Origin: Staphylococcus nepalensis | GTDB taxonomy: Bacteria; Bacillota; Bacilli; Staphylococcales; Staphylococcaceae | Length of the DNA stretch: 64,000 nucleotides | Reading direction: 5' to 3' | NCBI RefSeq assembly: GCF_014635045.1 | Contig: NZ_BMCF01000002.1 | Span: 310,001 to 374,000, forward strand | Shown here: one piece after another, positions 38,099-49,391 of the stretch | How positions within the stretch are numbered: the stretch's first letter is position 1 | Layout of the letters: each line of letters opens with the position of its first letter | The notes under the pieces: model-generated | Databases searched by the model: none | Seen by the model: the letters and a program-made list of their open reading frames with translations, nothing else | Told to the model about the DNA's origin: nothing | Translations under genes and position numbers: made by a program

Positions 38099-38824
38099 AT
38101 GTCAAACGAAATACTTATCGTTGATGATGAAGATAGAATCAGACGATTATTAAAATTGTACTTAGAAAGAGAATCTTTTGAAACACATGAAGCTAGAGAT
38201 GGACATGAAGCGTATAAAATGGCAATGGAACATGATTATTCATGTATTTTATTAGATTTAATGTTGCCAGAGATGGATGGTATTGCTGTTGCATCTAGGT
38301 TAAGAGAACATAAAGAAACACCTATTATTATGTTAACTGCAAAGGGTGAAGAAACAAATCGAGTAGAAGGATTTGAATCCGGTGCAGATGATTATATCGT
38401 TAAACCTTTTTCACCTCGCGAGGTTGTATTACGTGTCAAAGCTTTATTAAGACGCACTCAGGTAGCACATACAGAACAAAGCGAACCCCATGCACGAGAT
38501 TTAATCGAGTTTGAACATCTTGTGATTGATAATGATGCGCATAGAGTACTGGCTGATAATAATCAAGTAAACCTGACACCAAAAGAATATGAACTTTTAA
38601 TCTTTTTAGCGAAAACACCAAACAAAGTCTTTGATCGTGAACAGCTTTTAAAAGAAGTCTGGCACTATGAGTTCTATGGTGATTTGCGTACAGTTGATAC
38701 ACATGTAAAACGTTTAAGAGAGAAATTAAATCGAGTTTCAGAGAATGCAGCTCAAATGATTCAAACCGTTTGGGGTGTGGGTTATAAATTCGAGGTTAAA
38801 TCTGATAATGAACCGACTCAATAA
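38099..38824 (+). CDS. srrA: Two-component response regulator SrrA (ResD type)
   Basis: A 241-residue OmpR-class regulator. The receiver domain (1-120) has the acidic pair in IVDDEDR, phospho-acceptor Asp53 in LLDLMLPEMDG and Lys in VKPFSPRE; the winged-helix DNA-binding domain (about 135-235) has NLTPKEYELL and RTVDTHVKRLR. The ATG at 38099 follows GGAGG; an in-frame ATG at 38078 overlaps that RBS and is rejected. In S. aureus SrrAB controls anaerobic, nitrosative and virulence genes through a respiration-linked signal. It overlaps srrB by 17 bases. Confidence 0.97.
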   Translation: MSNEILIVDDEDRIRRLLKLYLERESFETHEARDGHEAYKMAMEHDYSCILLDLMLPEMDGIAVASRLREHKETPIIMLTAKGEETNRVEGFESGADDYIVKPFSPREVVLRVKALLRRTQVAHTEQSEPHARDLIEFEHLVIDNDAHRVLADNNQVNLTPKEYELLIFLAKTPNKVFDREQLLKEVWHYEFYGDLRTVDTHVKRLREKLNRVSENAAQMIQTVWGVGYKFEVKSDNEPTQ

Positions 38825-40580
38825 TGTCGTAGTAAAACTGTGGTTAACTATAATCTTTATAGTAACGACAGTTTTAATTTTATTAAGCGCAGCCCTTATA
38901 ACGTTTATACAATCTTACTTTACGCAAGAAACAGAGGATTCATTACTCAAAGATGCAAAAAGAATTAGCCATTTGGTTGAAAGTTCAGATGATAAAGCAA
39001 CAGCTATTAGACACAGTAAATCATTAATCGAAGGTCCAGTAGGTCTGATTATTATGAATAACAAGCACATGGATAGTGCAAATAAAGATGAAACTAAAGA
39101 AAAGATGTTCAGAGAAATTAAAGATAATAAAGATTACGAAAAAGTATTCGACAAAGGAGAGCAAATATCAGAACACGTCACGGTTGATATAAAACAACAA
39201 CAAAAGACATATGTATTAATTGGCTATCCATCTAAAAATCTTGATTCCAGTCAGCATAATAGCAAGTACAGTGGTGTATTTATTTACCAAGATTTAAAAA
39301 CGATTGAAGATACAAACAATGTCATTACTGTCATTATTTTAATTATTGCTATAATCTTTTTAGCTATAACGACAGTATTTGCATTTTTCTTATCTTCTCG
39401 TATCACAAAACCACTTAGAAAATTAAGAACACAAGCACTCAAAGTTTCTAAAGGGGACTATGCACAAGTTGTTCCTGTTAATTCACGAGATGAAATAGGT
39501 GAACTTTCACGGGCTTTTAATACGATGAGCTCTGAAATACAACAACATATAGATGCACTATCATCTTCTAAAAATATACGAGATAGTTTAATTAACTCGA
39601 TGGTCGAAGGCGTACTAGGATTTAATGATAAAAAAGATATTATTATATCTAATAAAATGGCACAAAACATTTTAAAAATATTGGATAAACATGATTTAGA
39701 AAAACTAGATCGTCAAAACGAATTAACATTTAAAACAAAACAAACACAATTCGAAGAATACGAGATTAGCACACGTTATTTTGTTATTATTTCAAGTTAT
39801 ATCGAACAAATACAACCAGACGGTAGAAGCGGTATTGTTGCAATTATTCGTGATATGACAAATGAGCATAATATTGACCAGATGAAAAAAGATTTTATTG
39901 CTAATGTATCACACGAACTCCGCACACCCATTTCTTTATTGCAAGGTTATACAGAATCAATCGTAGATGGTATTGTAACTGAACCTGAAGAAATACATGA
40001 ATCATTGTCTATTGTACTGGACGAAACGAAACGTTTAAATCGTTTAGTAAATGAGTTACTCAATGTAGCACGGATGGATGCTGAAGGGTTAACCGTAGAA
40101 AAGGTTGTACAACCCATCGATCCGTTATTAAGCAGAATGCAACAAAAATACCAAAAACAAGCAAATGATTTAGGTTTAACTATGAATTTAAATCCCAATA
40201 CTCAGAATCAATTGTGGTATTTTGATACAGATAGAATTGAACAAGTGCTAACTAACCTTATTGATAATGCTACTAGATATACTGAACCTGGCGATTTAAT
40301 TTCAATTAGTTATGGCGAATCTGATAATGAAAATATACTTTATATCACTGATACTGGTTCTGGTATAGCACCTGAGCATTTACAGCAGGTATTTGATCGT
40401 TTTTATAAAGTTGATACTGCACGTAAACGTGGCAAACAAGGTACTGGCTTAGGGTTATTTATTTGCCGTATGATTATTGATGAACATGGAGGCTCTATAG
40501 AAGTAAAAAGTGAACTAGGTGAAGGTACGACTTTCATTATTAAACTACCAAAACCAGTGGATCACGATATTAGTAAATAA
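38808..40580 (+). CDS. srrB: Sensor histidine kinase SrrB (ResE type)
   Basis: A 590-residue membrane kinase. Two transmembrane helices (about 8-30 and 172-195) frame an extracellular domain; HAMP (about 196-248), a PAS-like region (about 255-345), the dimerisation box FIANVSHELRTP with phospho-His369 and the ATPase domain with TNLIDNATRY, DTGSGIAPEH and GTGLGLFI follow. The ATG at 38808 matches the S. aureus start and has GAGG 12 bases upstream, within srrA. Reduced menaquinone is the proposed signal in staphylococci; menG and hepS/hepT lie 14 kb away. The extracellular domain looks more divergent than the kinase core. Confidence 0.96.
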   Translation: MNRLNNVVVKLWLTIIFIVTTVLILLSAALITFIQSYFTQETEDSLLKDAKRISHLVESSDDKATAIRHSKSLIEGPVGLIIMNNKHMDSANKDETKEKMFREIKDNKDYEKVFDKGEQISEHVTVDIKQQQKTYVLIGYPSKNLDSSQHNSKYSGVFIYQDLKTIEDTNNVITVIILIIAIIFLAITTVFAFFLSSRITKPLRKLRTQALKVSKGDYAQVVPVNSRDEIGELSRAFNTMSSEIQQHIDALSSSKNIRDSLINSMVEGVLGFNDKKDIIISNKMAQNILKILDKHDLEKLDRQNELTFKTKQTQFEEYEISTRYFVIISSYIEQIQPDGRSGIVAIIRDMTNEHNIDQMKKDFIANVSHELRTPISLLQGYTESIVDGIVTEPEEIHESLSIVLDETKRLNRLVNELLNVARMDAEGLTVEKVVQPIDPLLSRMQQKYQKQANDLGLTMNLNPNTQNQLWYFDTDRIEQVLTNLIDNATRYTEPGDLISISYGESDNENILYITDTGSGIAPEHLQQVFDRFYKVDTARKRGKQGTGLGLFICRMIIDEHGGSIEVKSELGEGTTFIIKLPKPVDHDISK

Positions 40581-40737
40581 ATTTGCTAACATATAATTGT
40601 AGCAATCTCTCTTAATATTAAATAATTCAGAAATAACGTGTTTAATTTAGAAAGAATGGGCAATAAGTTAAACCTGTATCATTTTATAACCATTCCATAT
40701 TTGTATTTAAAAGTACATGAATACCTTCATCTAAAGT

Positions 40738-40786
40738 CGAGGTTAGAAATCAGTTAACATATTCTGTTTTCTAATCTCGTTTTTAA
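40738..40786 (+). terminator. Terminator after srrB
   Basis: An imperfect 16-bp stem (40739-40754 with about 40764-40779, ends CGAG / CTCG) is followed by TTTTTAATTTT, about 160 bases after the srrB stop. Confidence 0.75.
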
Positions 40787-40827
40787 TTTTATAAATGCTA
40801 CTGTTTTAATGAATAAGAGCATGTCTG

Positions 40828-40856
40828 TTGTTTTTATCTGAGTAATAGGCTATGAT
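40828..40856 (+). promoter_or_regulatory. Promoter of the FMN riboswitch transcript
   Basis: TTGTTT (40828-40833) and TATGAT (40851-40856) with 17-base spacing place the start a few bases before the aptamer. Confidence 0.6.
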
Positions 40857-40880
40857 ATATTTATAAAAATTAAGAAATTC

Positions 40881-41007
40881 ATCTTCGGGGCAGGGTGTGA
40901 TTCCCAACCGGCAGTAAATAAAGCCTGCGACCTATTTATCTTTTAAAGATAGATGGCTGATCTAGTGCGAATCTAGAGCCGACAGTATAGTCTGGATGGG
41001 AGAAGAT
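40881..41007 (+). promoter_or_regulatory. FMN riboswitch (RFN element)
   Basis: The closing helix P1 is ATCTTC (40881-40886) with GAAGAT (41002-41007). Between them lie the conserved blocks GGGGCAGGGTG, CCCAACCGGCAGTA, GCCTGCGACC, GCTGATCTAGTGCGAATCTA-type and AGCCGACAGTATAGTCTGGATGGGAG segments (40887-41001) that define the aptamer. FMN binding would favour the terminator that follows and shut down ribU. Confidence 0.95.
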
Positions 41008-41042
41008 GGAGGGTTTTTGTTATGCAATTAAATCCTCCTTTT
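41008..41042 (+). terminator. Riboswitch-controlled terminator
   Basis: GGAGGGTTT (41008-41016) pairs with AAATCCTCC (41030-41038), then TTTT. The left arm directly abuts the P1 helix of the FMN aptamer, so it is the expression platform for ribU. Confidence 0.85.
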
Positions 41043-41075
41043 CTATGCAAGGTGAATGGAAGGAGATAATTTAAT

Positions 41076-41621
41076 ATGCAACAACAAACCAAAAGACTTA
41101 TTACAATAAGTATGTTAAGTGCGGTTTCATTTATTTTAATGTTTATCAAATTTCCGATACCATTTTTACCACCGTATTTAACGTTAGATTTCAGCGATAT
41201 TCCAGCATTGTTAGCTACTTTTAGCTTGGGCCCAATAGCAGGAATTATTGTATTGTTTATAAAAAACTTGCTTAATTTTTTGTTTAATATAGGCGATCCA
41301 GTTGGCCCTATTGCCAACTTTTTAGCTGGAGCAAGCTTTATTTTAACAGCTTTTTACGTTATCAAACATAAATCTACAATTAAAACACAAGTGGTTGGCT
41401 TTAGTATAGCTACGATTGTCATGACAATCGTCTTAAGTATTTTAAACTATTTTGTTTTATTACCGCTTTACGGAATGATAATGAACCTTTCTAATGTAGT
41501 TGAAAACATTAAAATCGTTGTTGTTTCAGGCGTTATTCCTTTTAATATTATTAAAGGAATCATTATTTCGTTAATATTTATACTTTTATTCAAACGTTTA
41601 AAGCATATTTTACCTAAATAA
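41076..41621 (+). CDS. ribU: Riboflavin transporter RibU (ECF S component)
   Basis: A 181-residue membrane protein with about six hydrophobic helices, the substrate-binding S component that captures riboflavin for a shared EcfAA'T energy module. The motif ITISMLSAVSFILMF and FPIPFLPPYLTLDFSDIPALL near the N-terminus is that of RibU/YpaA. RBS GAAGGAG is well placed. The FMN riboswitch directly upstream supports the flavin specificity independently of similarity. The ECF module genes are not in this window. Confidence 0.95.
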   Translation: MQQQTKRLITISMLSAVSFILMFIKFPIPFLPPYLTLDFSDIPALLATFSLGPIAGIIVLFIKNLLNFLFNIGDPVGPIANFLAGASFILTAFYVIKHKSTIKTQVVGFSIATIVMTIVLSILNYFVLLPLYGMIMNLSNVVENIKIVVVSGVIPFNIIKGIIISLIFILLFKRLKHILPK

Positions 41622-41641
41622 ATATATATAATAACCATAAG

Positions 41642-41694
41642 AAAGCTGGATGAAACCCATTTTATAAATAGGAGTTCAAAGTCCAGCTTTTTTT
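41642..41694 (+). terminator. Terminator after ribU
   Basis: AAAGCTGGA (41642-41650) pairs with TCCAGCTTT (41682-41690) across an internal loop that contains a smaller helix, then a T-run. Confidence 0.82.
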
Positions 41695-41744
41695 ATGATG
41701 TGGTCTTATGGATACAATTATAAAACTAAATTGATTATTTAAAA

Positions 41745-41793
41745 ATTAAAAAACCCAGCGTTTTCATTTGTTTAATGACTACACTGAGTTTTA
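41745..41793 (-). terminator. Terminator after ferredoxin gene
   Basis: Imperfect stem AAAACCCAGCGT (41749-41760) with ACACTGAGTTTT (41782-41793); read on the minus strand a T-rich run follows, 27 bases beyond the fer stop. Confidence 0.6.
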
Positions 41794-41819
41794 TAAGATG
41801 TTTTATTTGAATAGATGCT

Positions 41820-42131
<312 letters not shown>

Positions 42132-42177
42132 TTAAATTTTTTCAAATGTTTTCGTTTTATAAAATGAGGGAGTAAAC

Positions 42178-43143
42178 ATGTATAATATAATTCACTTATC
42201 ACTTACACAAGCACACAATTACAAAACTGAAAAAAGCATATATAATATTATCACAGGGAAAAAGTCTCATCAAACCTTTTTTGACGCCTGTAGTCAGCAA
42301 CTCTTATCATTGTATCATAGCTTACCCAACCTAAAGTATCCATCATTTGTGGGAAATGTTCATGATTTCAAAATGAACGAAGATTCGGAACAACGTATAC
42401 GCGTTCATCCGCGCCATACATACGATAGCTTATTAAATACATTTAAAGCAATTCAACTGCTAGTCCAAACAGTTTCTAATACAGAACATGGGATGTTTCA
42501 ATTTATCCCTGTTACCCATCACAGTACAATTCAACAACGGGTAAAAGCAGTATATAAGGAAATTAAAAACGCTGACACACAATATAAATTAATTGAAGAG
42601 TTAAATGTTTTATTCAAATCGATTATAGAAAAAAATAACACACTTTACATACACTATTACTTGCAAGGTTTTGAAGAAAGCATGTATACACGACAGCAAA
42701 TCAGTCTAATAGAAAATGTCTCTCAAAAAAGACTGTTTGAATTAGAATTAAATGATTTGGTCATGATGATGTTTGAATTAGAAGAACAAGCAAAGTATCC
42801 CATTTTAAACAAATTAATCATACTACCGACACTATTATTTAAGACTGAACAAACGTTTAGCGGAATTAAAAATGGTCTGAGCTTTAATCAATTAGCAAAT
42901 ATGCAAAACGTTAAACCTAATACAATTGAAGACCATATATTAGAGTTATTTATAAAAGGTTATTTATCTAAATACAAAGATTATTTAAATAGTCAACATG
43001 ACACTTCATTTTTAAGATTTTATATCGGAAATCGTGGTGAGCGGTTAAGAAATTATAAAGAAAAATTTCCAGAACTCAGTTATTTCGAAATTAAATTATT
43101 GATTGTTGGATTTGAAAGAGGTGATTTAAATGTTACAACATGA
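42178..43143 (+). CDS. ypbB: YpbB family protein with C-terminal HTH
   Basis: A 321-residue protein of unknown role, always paired with the RecQ-like helicase downstream. Most of it is helical; residues about 232-285 (LSFNQLANMQNVKPNTIEDHILELF) form the helix-turn-helix typical of the YpbB C-terminus, related to the RQC/HRDC-side domains that help RecQ bind DNA. It overlaps recQ by 14 bases. A plausible but unproven idea is that it acts as a separate DNA-binding subunit for the short RecQ. Confidence 0.85.
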   Translation: MYNIIHLSLTQAHNYKTEKSIYNIITGKKSHQTFFDACSQQLLSLYHSLPNLKYPSFVGNVHDFKMNEDSEQRIRVHPRHTYDSLLNTFKAIQLLVQTVSNTEHGMFQFIPVTHHSTIQQRVKAVYKEIKNADTQYKLIEELNVLFKSIIEKNNTLYIHYYLQGFEESMYTRQQISLIENVSQKRLFELELNDLVMMMFELEEQAKYPILNKLIILPTLLFKTEQTFSGIKNGLSFNQLANMQNVKPNTIEDHILELFIKGYLSKYKDYLNSQHDTSFLRFYIGNRGERLRNYKEKFPELSYFEIKLLIVGFERGDLNVTT

Positions 43144-44509
43144 ATTACAGAAGTGGTTCGGGTTTGACTCGTTTAAACCTGGACAGCAAGCAATTATCGA
43201 ACATGTACTCAATGGCAAAGATACTTTAGGCATATTACCTACAGGTAGTGGGAAGAGCCTTTGTTATCAATTGCCAACTTATATTAAGCAAAAACCAACA
43301 CTTATTATTTCACCCTTAATATCTTTGATGGACGACCAAGTTATGCAATTAAAACTTCATGGTGAACACTATGTTTCGTGTATTCATTCTGGTTTAGATG
43401 AAAATGAAAAACAACAAAATATGCAATTATTAAAACATAGTCGTTTTATATTTTTAAGCCCAGAATTTTTGTTGCAACCGCATAATTTCAAACTCATTCA
43501 AAACTTGGATTTAGGCTTGATTGTTTTAGATGAAGCACATTGTCTTTCTGAGTGGGGATACGATTTCAGACCTCATTATGCGCTTGTGGGCAAAATTATC
43601 GACCATTTTCCTGAAGCCAATGTACTTGCATTAACTGCTACAGCTCCGCCATATTTAACATCTGACTTAAATCAGATGCTAAATAAAAACTTCATTATTG
43701 TAAAAACTACAATGAATAGAGAAAACATATCTCTAACCCATAAAAACTTCGAAGACGATCATGCTAAGTTAAAATGGTTGCTACCACTTTTAGAACATTC
43801 AGGACCGACTATTATATACGTTTCATCAAAAAAAATGTGTCTCAACTTAGCAAAAGCAATTTATCAGTATGGGTTTTTAACAGGTATTTACCATGGAGAT
43901 TTAACTTATCAAGAAAGGCACACAGTTCAACACCAATTTATAAACAACGAAATCCCAATTATTGTTGCAACAAGTGCATTTGGGATGGGCATCAACAAAA
44001 AAGATATTCGCACTATTATACATTTCCATTTAACTACTAGTCCATCTAATTATATGCAAGAAATTGGACGTGCTGGCAGGGATGGTGCATATAGTCAAGC
44101 TATAAGTCTTTTCCAGCCAGATGATAGTTACCTATTAGAAACGTTGCTGTTCGCTGATGTTATTACAGAAGAGGATGTAAACACTTTTGAGTTAGGCATG
44201 TTTTTGCCTCCAGAAAAGATAGAAATATTAGAGGTTTTATTTAGCTATTACTCTATTAAACAATTACGGCATATCTTTGCGACTGCGTTTCAAAGGAAAA
44301 AACAAGGTTATCATCGTATGCTGGGCTATAAACAGTTAGATCAATGTCGAAGAGCTTATATGGTTGAATTTTTTGGAGAGGAATTATCAGAAAAACCAAA
44401 CCACTGTTGTGATAATGATTCAGAATTAATTGATATAAATATCGTAAATAGAAAAAAAGTAAAAAGAAAAATGGATTATAATGAAAAATTACAAAATCTT
44501 TTCAAATAA
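43130..44509 (+). CDS. recQ: ATP-dependent DNA helicase RecQ, short form (RecS-like)
   Basis: A 459-residue superfamily 2 helicase. Motif 0 is FKPGQQAI, motif I GSGKS with Lys42, motif II DEAH at 134-137 within DEAHCLSEWGYDFRPHY, and motif VI QEIGRAGRDG. The zinc-binding segment near the end (CRRAYMVEFFGE and CC) is present, but there is no HRDC domain, so it is about 150 residues shorter than E. coli RecQ. The RBS GAAAGAGGTG lies within ypbB. Staphylococci usually have a second, longer RecQ elsewhere. Confidence 0.94.
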   Translation: MLQHELQKWFGFDSFKPGQQAIIEHVLNGKDTLGILPTGSGKSLCYQLPTYIKQKPTLIISPLISLMDDQVMQLKLHGEHYVSCIHSGLDENEKQQNMQLLKHSRFIFLSPEFLLQPHNFKLIQNLDLGLIVLDEAHCLSEWGYDFRPHYALVGKIIDHFPEANVLALTATAPPYLTSDLNQMLNKNFIIVKTTMNRENISLTHKNFEDDHAKLKWLLPLLEHSGPTIIYVSSKKMCLNLAKAIYQYGFLTGIYHGDLTYQERHTVQHQFINNEIPIIVATSAFGMGINKKDIRTIIHFHLTTSPSNYMQEIGRAGRDGAYSQAISLFQPDDSYLLETLLFADVITEEDVNTFELGMFLPPEKIEILEVLFSYYSIKQLRHIFATAFQRKKQGYHRMLGYKQLDQCRRAYMVEFFGEELSEKPNHCCDNDSELIDINIVNRKKVKRKMDYNEKLQNLFK

Positions 44510-44661
44510 AAGATAAATGCTTTACTTCCGTTTTTCAATCAAGCTATAATACTAAATACATACTCATTTTATAGTTGTTTTATATATATAATTTATACAT
44601 ATTTACTACTTTTCAGGGTAAAACTGTATATAATAAATTAAAATACGGAAGGATGATGAAT

Positions 44662-46137
44662 TTGTCTAATAATAATTTTAAAGATGATTTTGAAAAAAAT
44701 CGTCAATCCATTGATCCAAAAGAACACAAGGATGATGTAGAGAACTCTGTCAATGATTCCGTTGACAATGTAAAAGAGGAAGTTTCTGATAAAAAAGACG
44801 AACAATTCCCTCCAAGAAATGCTCAAAGGAGACAGCGTAGAAGAGAAACCGCAACGCATCAAAATGAAGATAATGAAGATAATCAATCTAATATTGATGA
44901 AAAAGACAGTACATCTAGTCAAGTTGACGCCGATCAACAGCAAGATAATGATACATCATCAAAATCAAATGAAATGAATAAAAACCAAGACCCTTCGGAA
45001 AATAATAATATTAATCAAAATCGCAGTGAAAAAGAAAATACAGCAGCTCAAGACAAGCAAACTAAAGATCAAAGTAGCAAGAAAAAAGGCGCTGCTGCCA
45101 CTGGTGGTGCTGCCGCTGCTGCAGGTGCTGGCGCATACGCTGCGAAAAAACATAAAGATCAAAATAATAACGATGGAAAACAAAACAATGAAAATGAAGT
45201 AAAAGAAAGTAAGAAAGAGCAATCAAATAACGCTGCTGCAGGCGCAGGTGTTACCGCTGCTACAACGAAGAAAGATAATCAATATGATAGTTCTGATAAA
45301 AACAATACCTCTGAAGATAATAATCAACATAGTGATAAGAAAAAAGGCGCTGCTGCCGCTGGTGCTGCAGGTGTTGGCGCTGCAGGTGCGAGTGCCGCTC
45401 ATTCAAATGCTTCTGGTGGTAATGATGGCAATAATGATAACAATAACGATGATAAAAATGATGACGACAATAATGATGAAAATAACAAGAAAAAAGGCGG
45501 TTTATTCAAAAAAATATTGCCTATTATTGCTGCAATCCTCATTTTAGCTGCAATTGGAATTTTTGCTGGTATGGCCTTAAATGGTAATAATGACGATAGC
45601 AATAGTGATGATAAACAAGTAGCTGATAATAAAGATAAAAATGATGATTCTGATAAAGACAGCAAGAAAGATTCTGATAAAGATTCTGGTAGCGATAAAT
45701 CTGATAAAGATGATGACCAATCAGCATCAGATAATAGTAATGATAGTTCAAACCAAGCAAATTCTGGTTCAGAAAGTAATGCATCTAACAATCAAGATCA
45801 AGCTGCTACTTCTGACCAAAATAATCAAAACAATCAAAGTGACCAATCACAACAAGAGGATCAAGCCACTAATCAAAGTGACGGTTCAAATGGTTCATAT
45901 GACCAAAATCAGAATGCGAACTCGCAGAACAATCAGCAAGATAACCAGCAAAATGATCAAGCATCAAGCAACAATTCAGGCCAACAAACACATACTGTAA
46001 ATGGGCAAAACTTATACAGAATAGCAATCCAGTATTATGGAAGTGGCTCAACTGAAAATGTTGAAAAAATTAGAAGAGCAAATGGCTTACAAGGCAACGA
46101 TATTCATAATGGCCAGCAACTAGTTATTCCAGAATAA
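44662..46137 (+). CDS. ebpS: Elastin-binding protein EbpS, LysM domain protein
   Basis: A 491-residue surface protein with one central transmembrane helix (about 285-308) and a C-terminal LysM peptidoglycan-binding domain (about 444-490, HTVNGQ and NGQQLVIP). The N-terminal 280 residues are polar and repetitive, with Ala/Gly-rich blocks (KKKGAAA...) alternating with Asn/Asp/Lys/Gln runs; the segment between helix and LysM is Asp/Ser/Asn/Gln-rich. The TTG at 44662 follows GGAAGG by 9 bases and yields [17 protein letters not shown], matching S. aureus EbpS. Adhesion to elastin is known for S. aureus; here it is inference, since the binding segment is not clearly conserved. Confidence 0.92.
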   Translation: MSNNNFKDDFEKNRQSIDPKEHKDDVENSVNDSVDNVKEEVSDKKDEQFPPRNAQRRQRRRETATHQNEDNEDNQSNIDEKDSTSSQVDADQQQDNDTSSKSNEMNKNQDPSENNNINQNRSEKENTAAQDKQTKDQSSKKKGAAATGGAAAAAGAGAYAAKKHKDQNNNDGKQNNENEVKESKKEQSNNAAAGAGVTAATTKKDNQYDSSDKNNTSEDNNQHSDKKKGAAAAGAAGVGAAGASAAHSNASGGNDGNNDNNNDDKNDDDNNDENNKKKGGLFKKILPIIAAILILAAIGIFAGMALNGNNDDSNSDDKQVADNKDKNDDSDKDSKKDSDKDSGSDKSDKDDDQSASDNSNDSSNQANSGSESNASNNQDQAATSDQNNQNNQSDQSQQEDQATNQSDGSNGSYDQNQNANSQNNQQDNQQNDQASSNNSGQQTHTVNGQNLYRIAIQYYGSGSTENVEKIRRANGLQGNDIHNGQQLVIPE

Positions 46138-46159
46138 TGTTTGCTTATGATTTAGCAAT

Positions 46160-46217
46160 AAGAGTAGGAATAGGAAATCAAATCTAATTTTGATTTTTGT
46201 CCTACTCTTATTTTTAT
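46160..46217 (+). terminator. Terminator after ebpS
   Basis: AAGAGTAGGA (46161-46170) pairs with TCCTACTCTT (46201-46210), with an inner ATCAAA/TTTGAT helix, followed by ATTTTTATT. Confidence 0.86.
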
Positions 46218-46300
46218 TGTAATTAAATTTTCAAATTCTATCTCTTGGCTTTTTTTAATGTCCTGGTATAATAAATGGGTGGTAAAAGGAGGACAAAACT

Positions 46301-47287
46301 ATGCAAACAGTAGAAAGTATTATCATAGGAGGCGGTCCTTGTGGTTTAAGTGCCGCTATTGAACAAAAGAAAAAGGGAATCGATACATTAGTAATTGAAA
46401 AAGGGAATGTTGTAGATGCTATTTATAATTATCCAACACATCAAACTTTCTTTTCTTCTAGTGATAAATTAAGTATTGGGGACATTCCATTTATTGTCGA
46501 AGAAAGCAAACCACATCGTAATCAAGCACTAGTCTATTATAGAGAAGTGGTCAAACATCATCAATTGCGTATCAATGCTTTCGAAGAAGTCCTTACTGTT
46601 AAAAAAATCAATAATCGATTTACGCTTACGACTACTAAAGACGTTTATCAATGTAGATTTCTGACGGTAGCTACAGGGTATTACGGTCAACATAATGCGC
46701 TTGAAGTAGAAGGTGCAGAGCTACCAAAAGTGATGCATTATTTTAAAGAAGCACATCCTTATTTTGATCAAAATATCGTCATTATCGGTGGTAAAAATTC
46801 AGCAGTAGATGCAGCACTTGAATTAGAAAAAGCAGGCGCTCATGTGACGGTAATCTATCGCGGCTCTGACTATCCGAAGGCCATCAAACCTTGGATATTA
46901 CCAAATTTCGAATCATTAGTAAGACATGAAAAAATTAATATGGCATTTGAATCTGACGTTACGAAAATCACTGAAGAAAGTGTCATTTATGAACAAAATG
47001 GTGATTTAATTGAAATTCCTAATGATTACGTTTTTGCTATGATTGGTTATCATCCAGATTACAATTTCTTAGAATCAATCGGTATAAAAATTAATAGCAA
47101 TGAATATGGAACAGCACCCGTTCACAACAAAGAAACTTATGAAACAAATGTCGAAAATTGTTATATAGCTGGTGTTATTGCTGCAGGAAATGATGCTAAC
47201 ACAATTTTTATTGAAAATGGTAAATATCATGGTGGTATTATCACTCAAAGTATATTAGCTAAAAAACAAACACCACTGGAGTCTTAA
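46301..47287 (+). CDS. ypdA: Bacillithiol disulfide reductase YpdA (Bdr)
   Basis: A 328-residue NADPH-dependent flavoprotein that reduces oxidised bacillithiol. The FAD motif is IIGGGPCGLSAA, where Cys14 is the residue known to be needed in YpdA; the NADPH motif is IIGGKNSAVDAALE and the C-terminal FAD element YIAGVIAAG. It lacks the CxxC of thioredoxin reductase, which separates the families. RBS AAGGAGG precedes the ATG. It completes the bacilliredoxin pathway together with brxB at 18146-18583. Confidence 0.94.
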   Translation: MQTVESIIIGGGPCGLSAAIEQKKKGIDTLVIEKGNVVDAIYNYPTHQTFFSSSDKLSIGDIPFIVEESKPHRNQALVYYREVVKHHQLRINAFEEVLTVKKINNRFTLTTTKDVYQCRFLTVATGYYGQHNALEVEGAELPKVMHYFKEAHPYFDQNIVIIGGKNSAVDAALELEKAGAHVTVIYRGSDYPKAIKPWILPNFESLVRHEKINMAFESDVTKITEESVIYEQNGDLIEIPNDYVFAMIGYHPDYNFLESIGIKINSNEYGTAPVHNKETYETNVENCYIAGVIAAGNDANTIFIENGKYHGGIITQSILAKKQTPLES

Positions 47288-47293
47288 TTTATT

Positions 47294-47375
47294 AAAAAAG
47301 AGTGAGACAAGTTACATAAACTTTAAAATCGGTTTATTCTAAAGTTTGTAATGTGACAAGTCTTACTCTTTTTTG
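47294..47375. terminator. Bidirectional terminator between ypdA and ansA
   Basis: A long composite stem: outer arms AAAAAAGAGT and ACTCTTTTTT, with inner helices GACAAGTTACA/TGTGACAAGTC-type and AAACTTTA/TAAAGTTT (47317-47348). T-runs occur on both strands, right between two convergent stops. Confidence 0.85.
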
Positions 47376-47382
47376 ATTTATC

Positions 47383-49092
<1,710 letters not shown>

Positions 49093-49329
49093 CCAATTTA
49101 TTGCACGTTAACCTTTGATTAAGATTTAGGTCTCTTCTATTAAAATAATGTAAAAAAGTTATAAAATACCAAAAACAGGGTATAACATCATAGAACATTT
49201 TTTATTAACGGGTACTGCATATATATCAATGTAAATTGCTATTGAAATTAGAATATTAAATAAAGCAAAATATCAATTTACATCATTTTAACGATTGGAA
49301 TTAGGATGCCTACTATAAAGTGGAATTTC

Positions 49330-49345
49330 TTGACAATTCTGTCAA
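49330..49345. promoter_or_regulatory. Dyad upstream of rpsA
   Basis: TTGACAATTCTGTCAA is a 6-bp perfect inverted repeat with a 4-base spacer, 47 bases before the rpsA start. Its left arm looks like a -35 box but no -10 sits at a normal distance, so operator or promoter function is unresolved. Confidence 0.3.
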
Positions 49346-49391
49346 ATTATAAGATGTTATAAATATGTAGTGTAATAAGGAGGCAGACAAG

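Larger units (their letters stand above)
40581..41075. other. Regulatory spacer upstream of ribU
   Basis: The region contains, in order, an srrB terminator (40738-40786), a promoter (40828-40856), an FMN riboswitch (40881-41007) and its terminator (41008-41042). No protein gene is present. Confidence 0.8.

Noticed and set aside
43774..44040. Second plus-strand frame within recQ
   Set aside because: It is an out-of-frame shadow of a well-conserved helicase region without its own RBS.
45399..45791. Long Ser/Leu-rich frame antisense to ebpS
   Set aside because: It is a mirror of the Asp/Asn/Lys low-complexity coding strand; no RBS and no independent signals.
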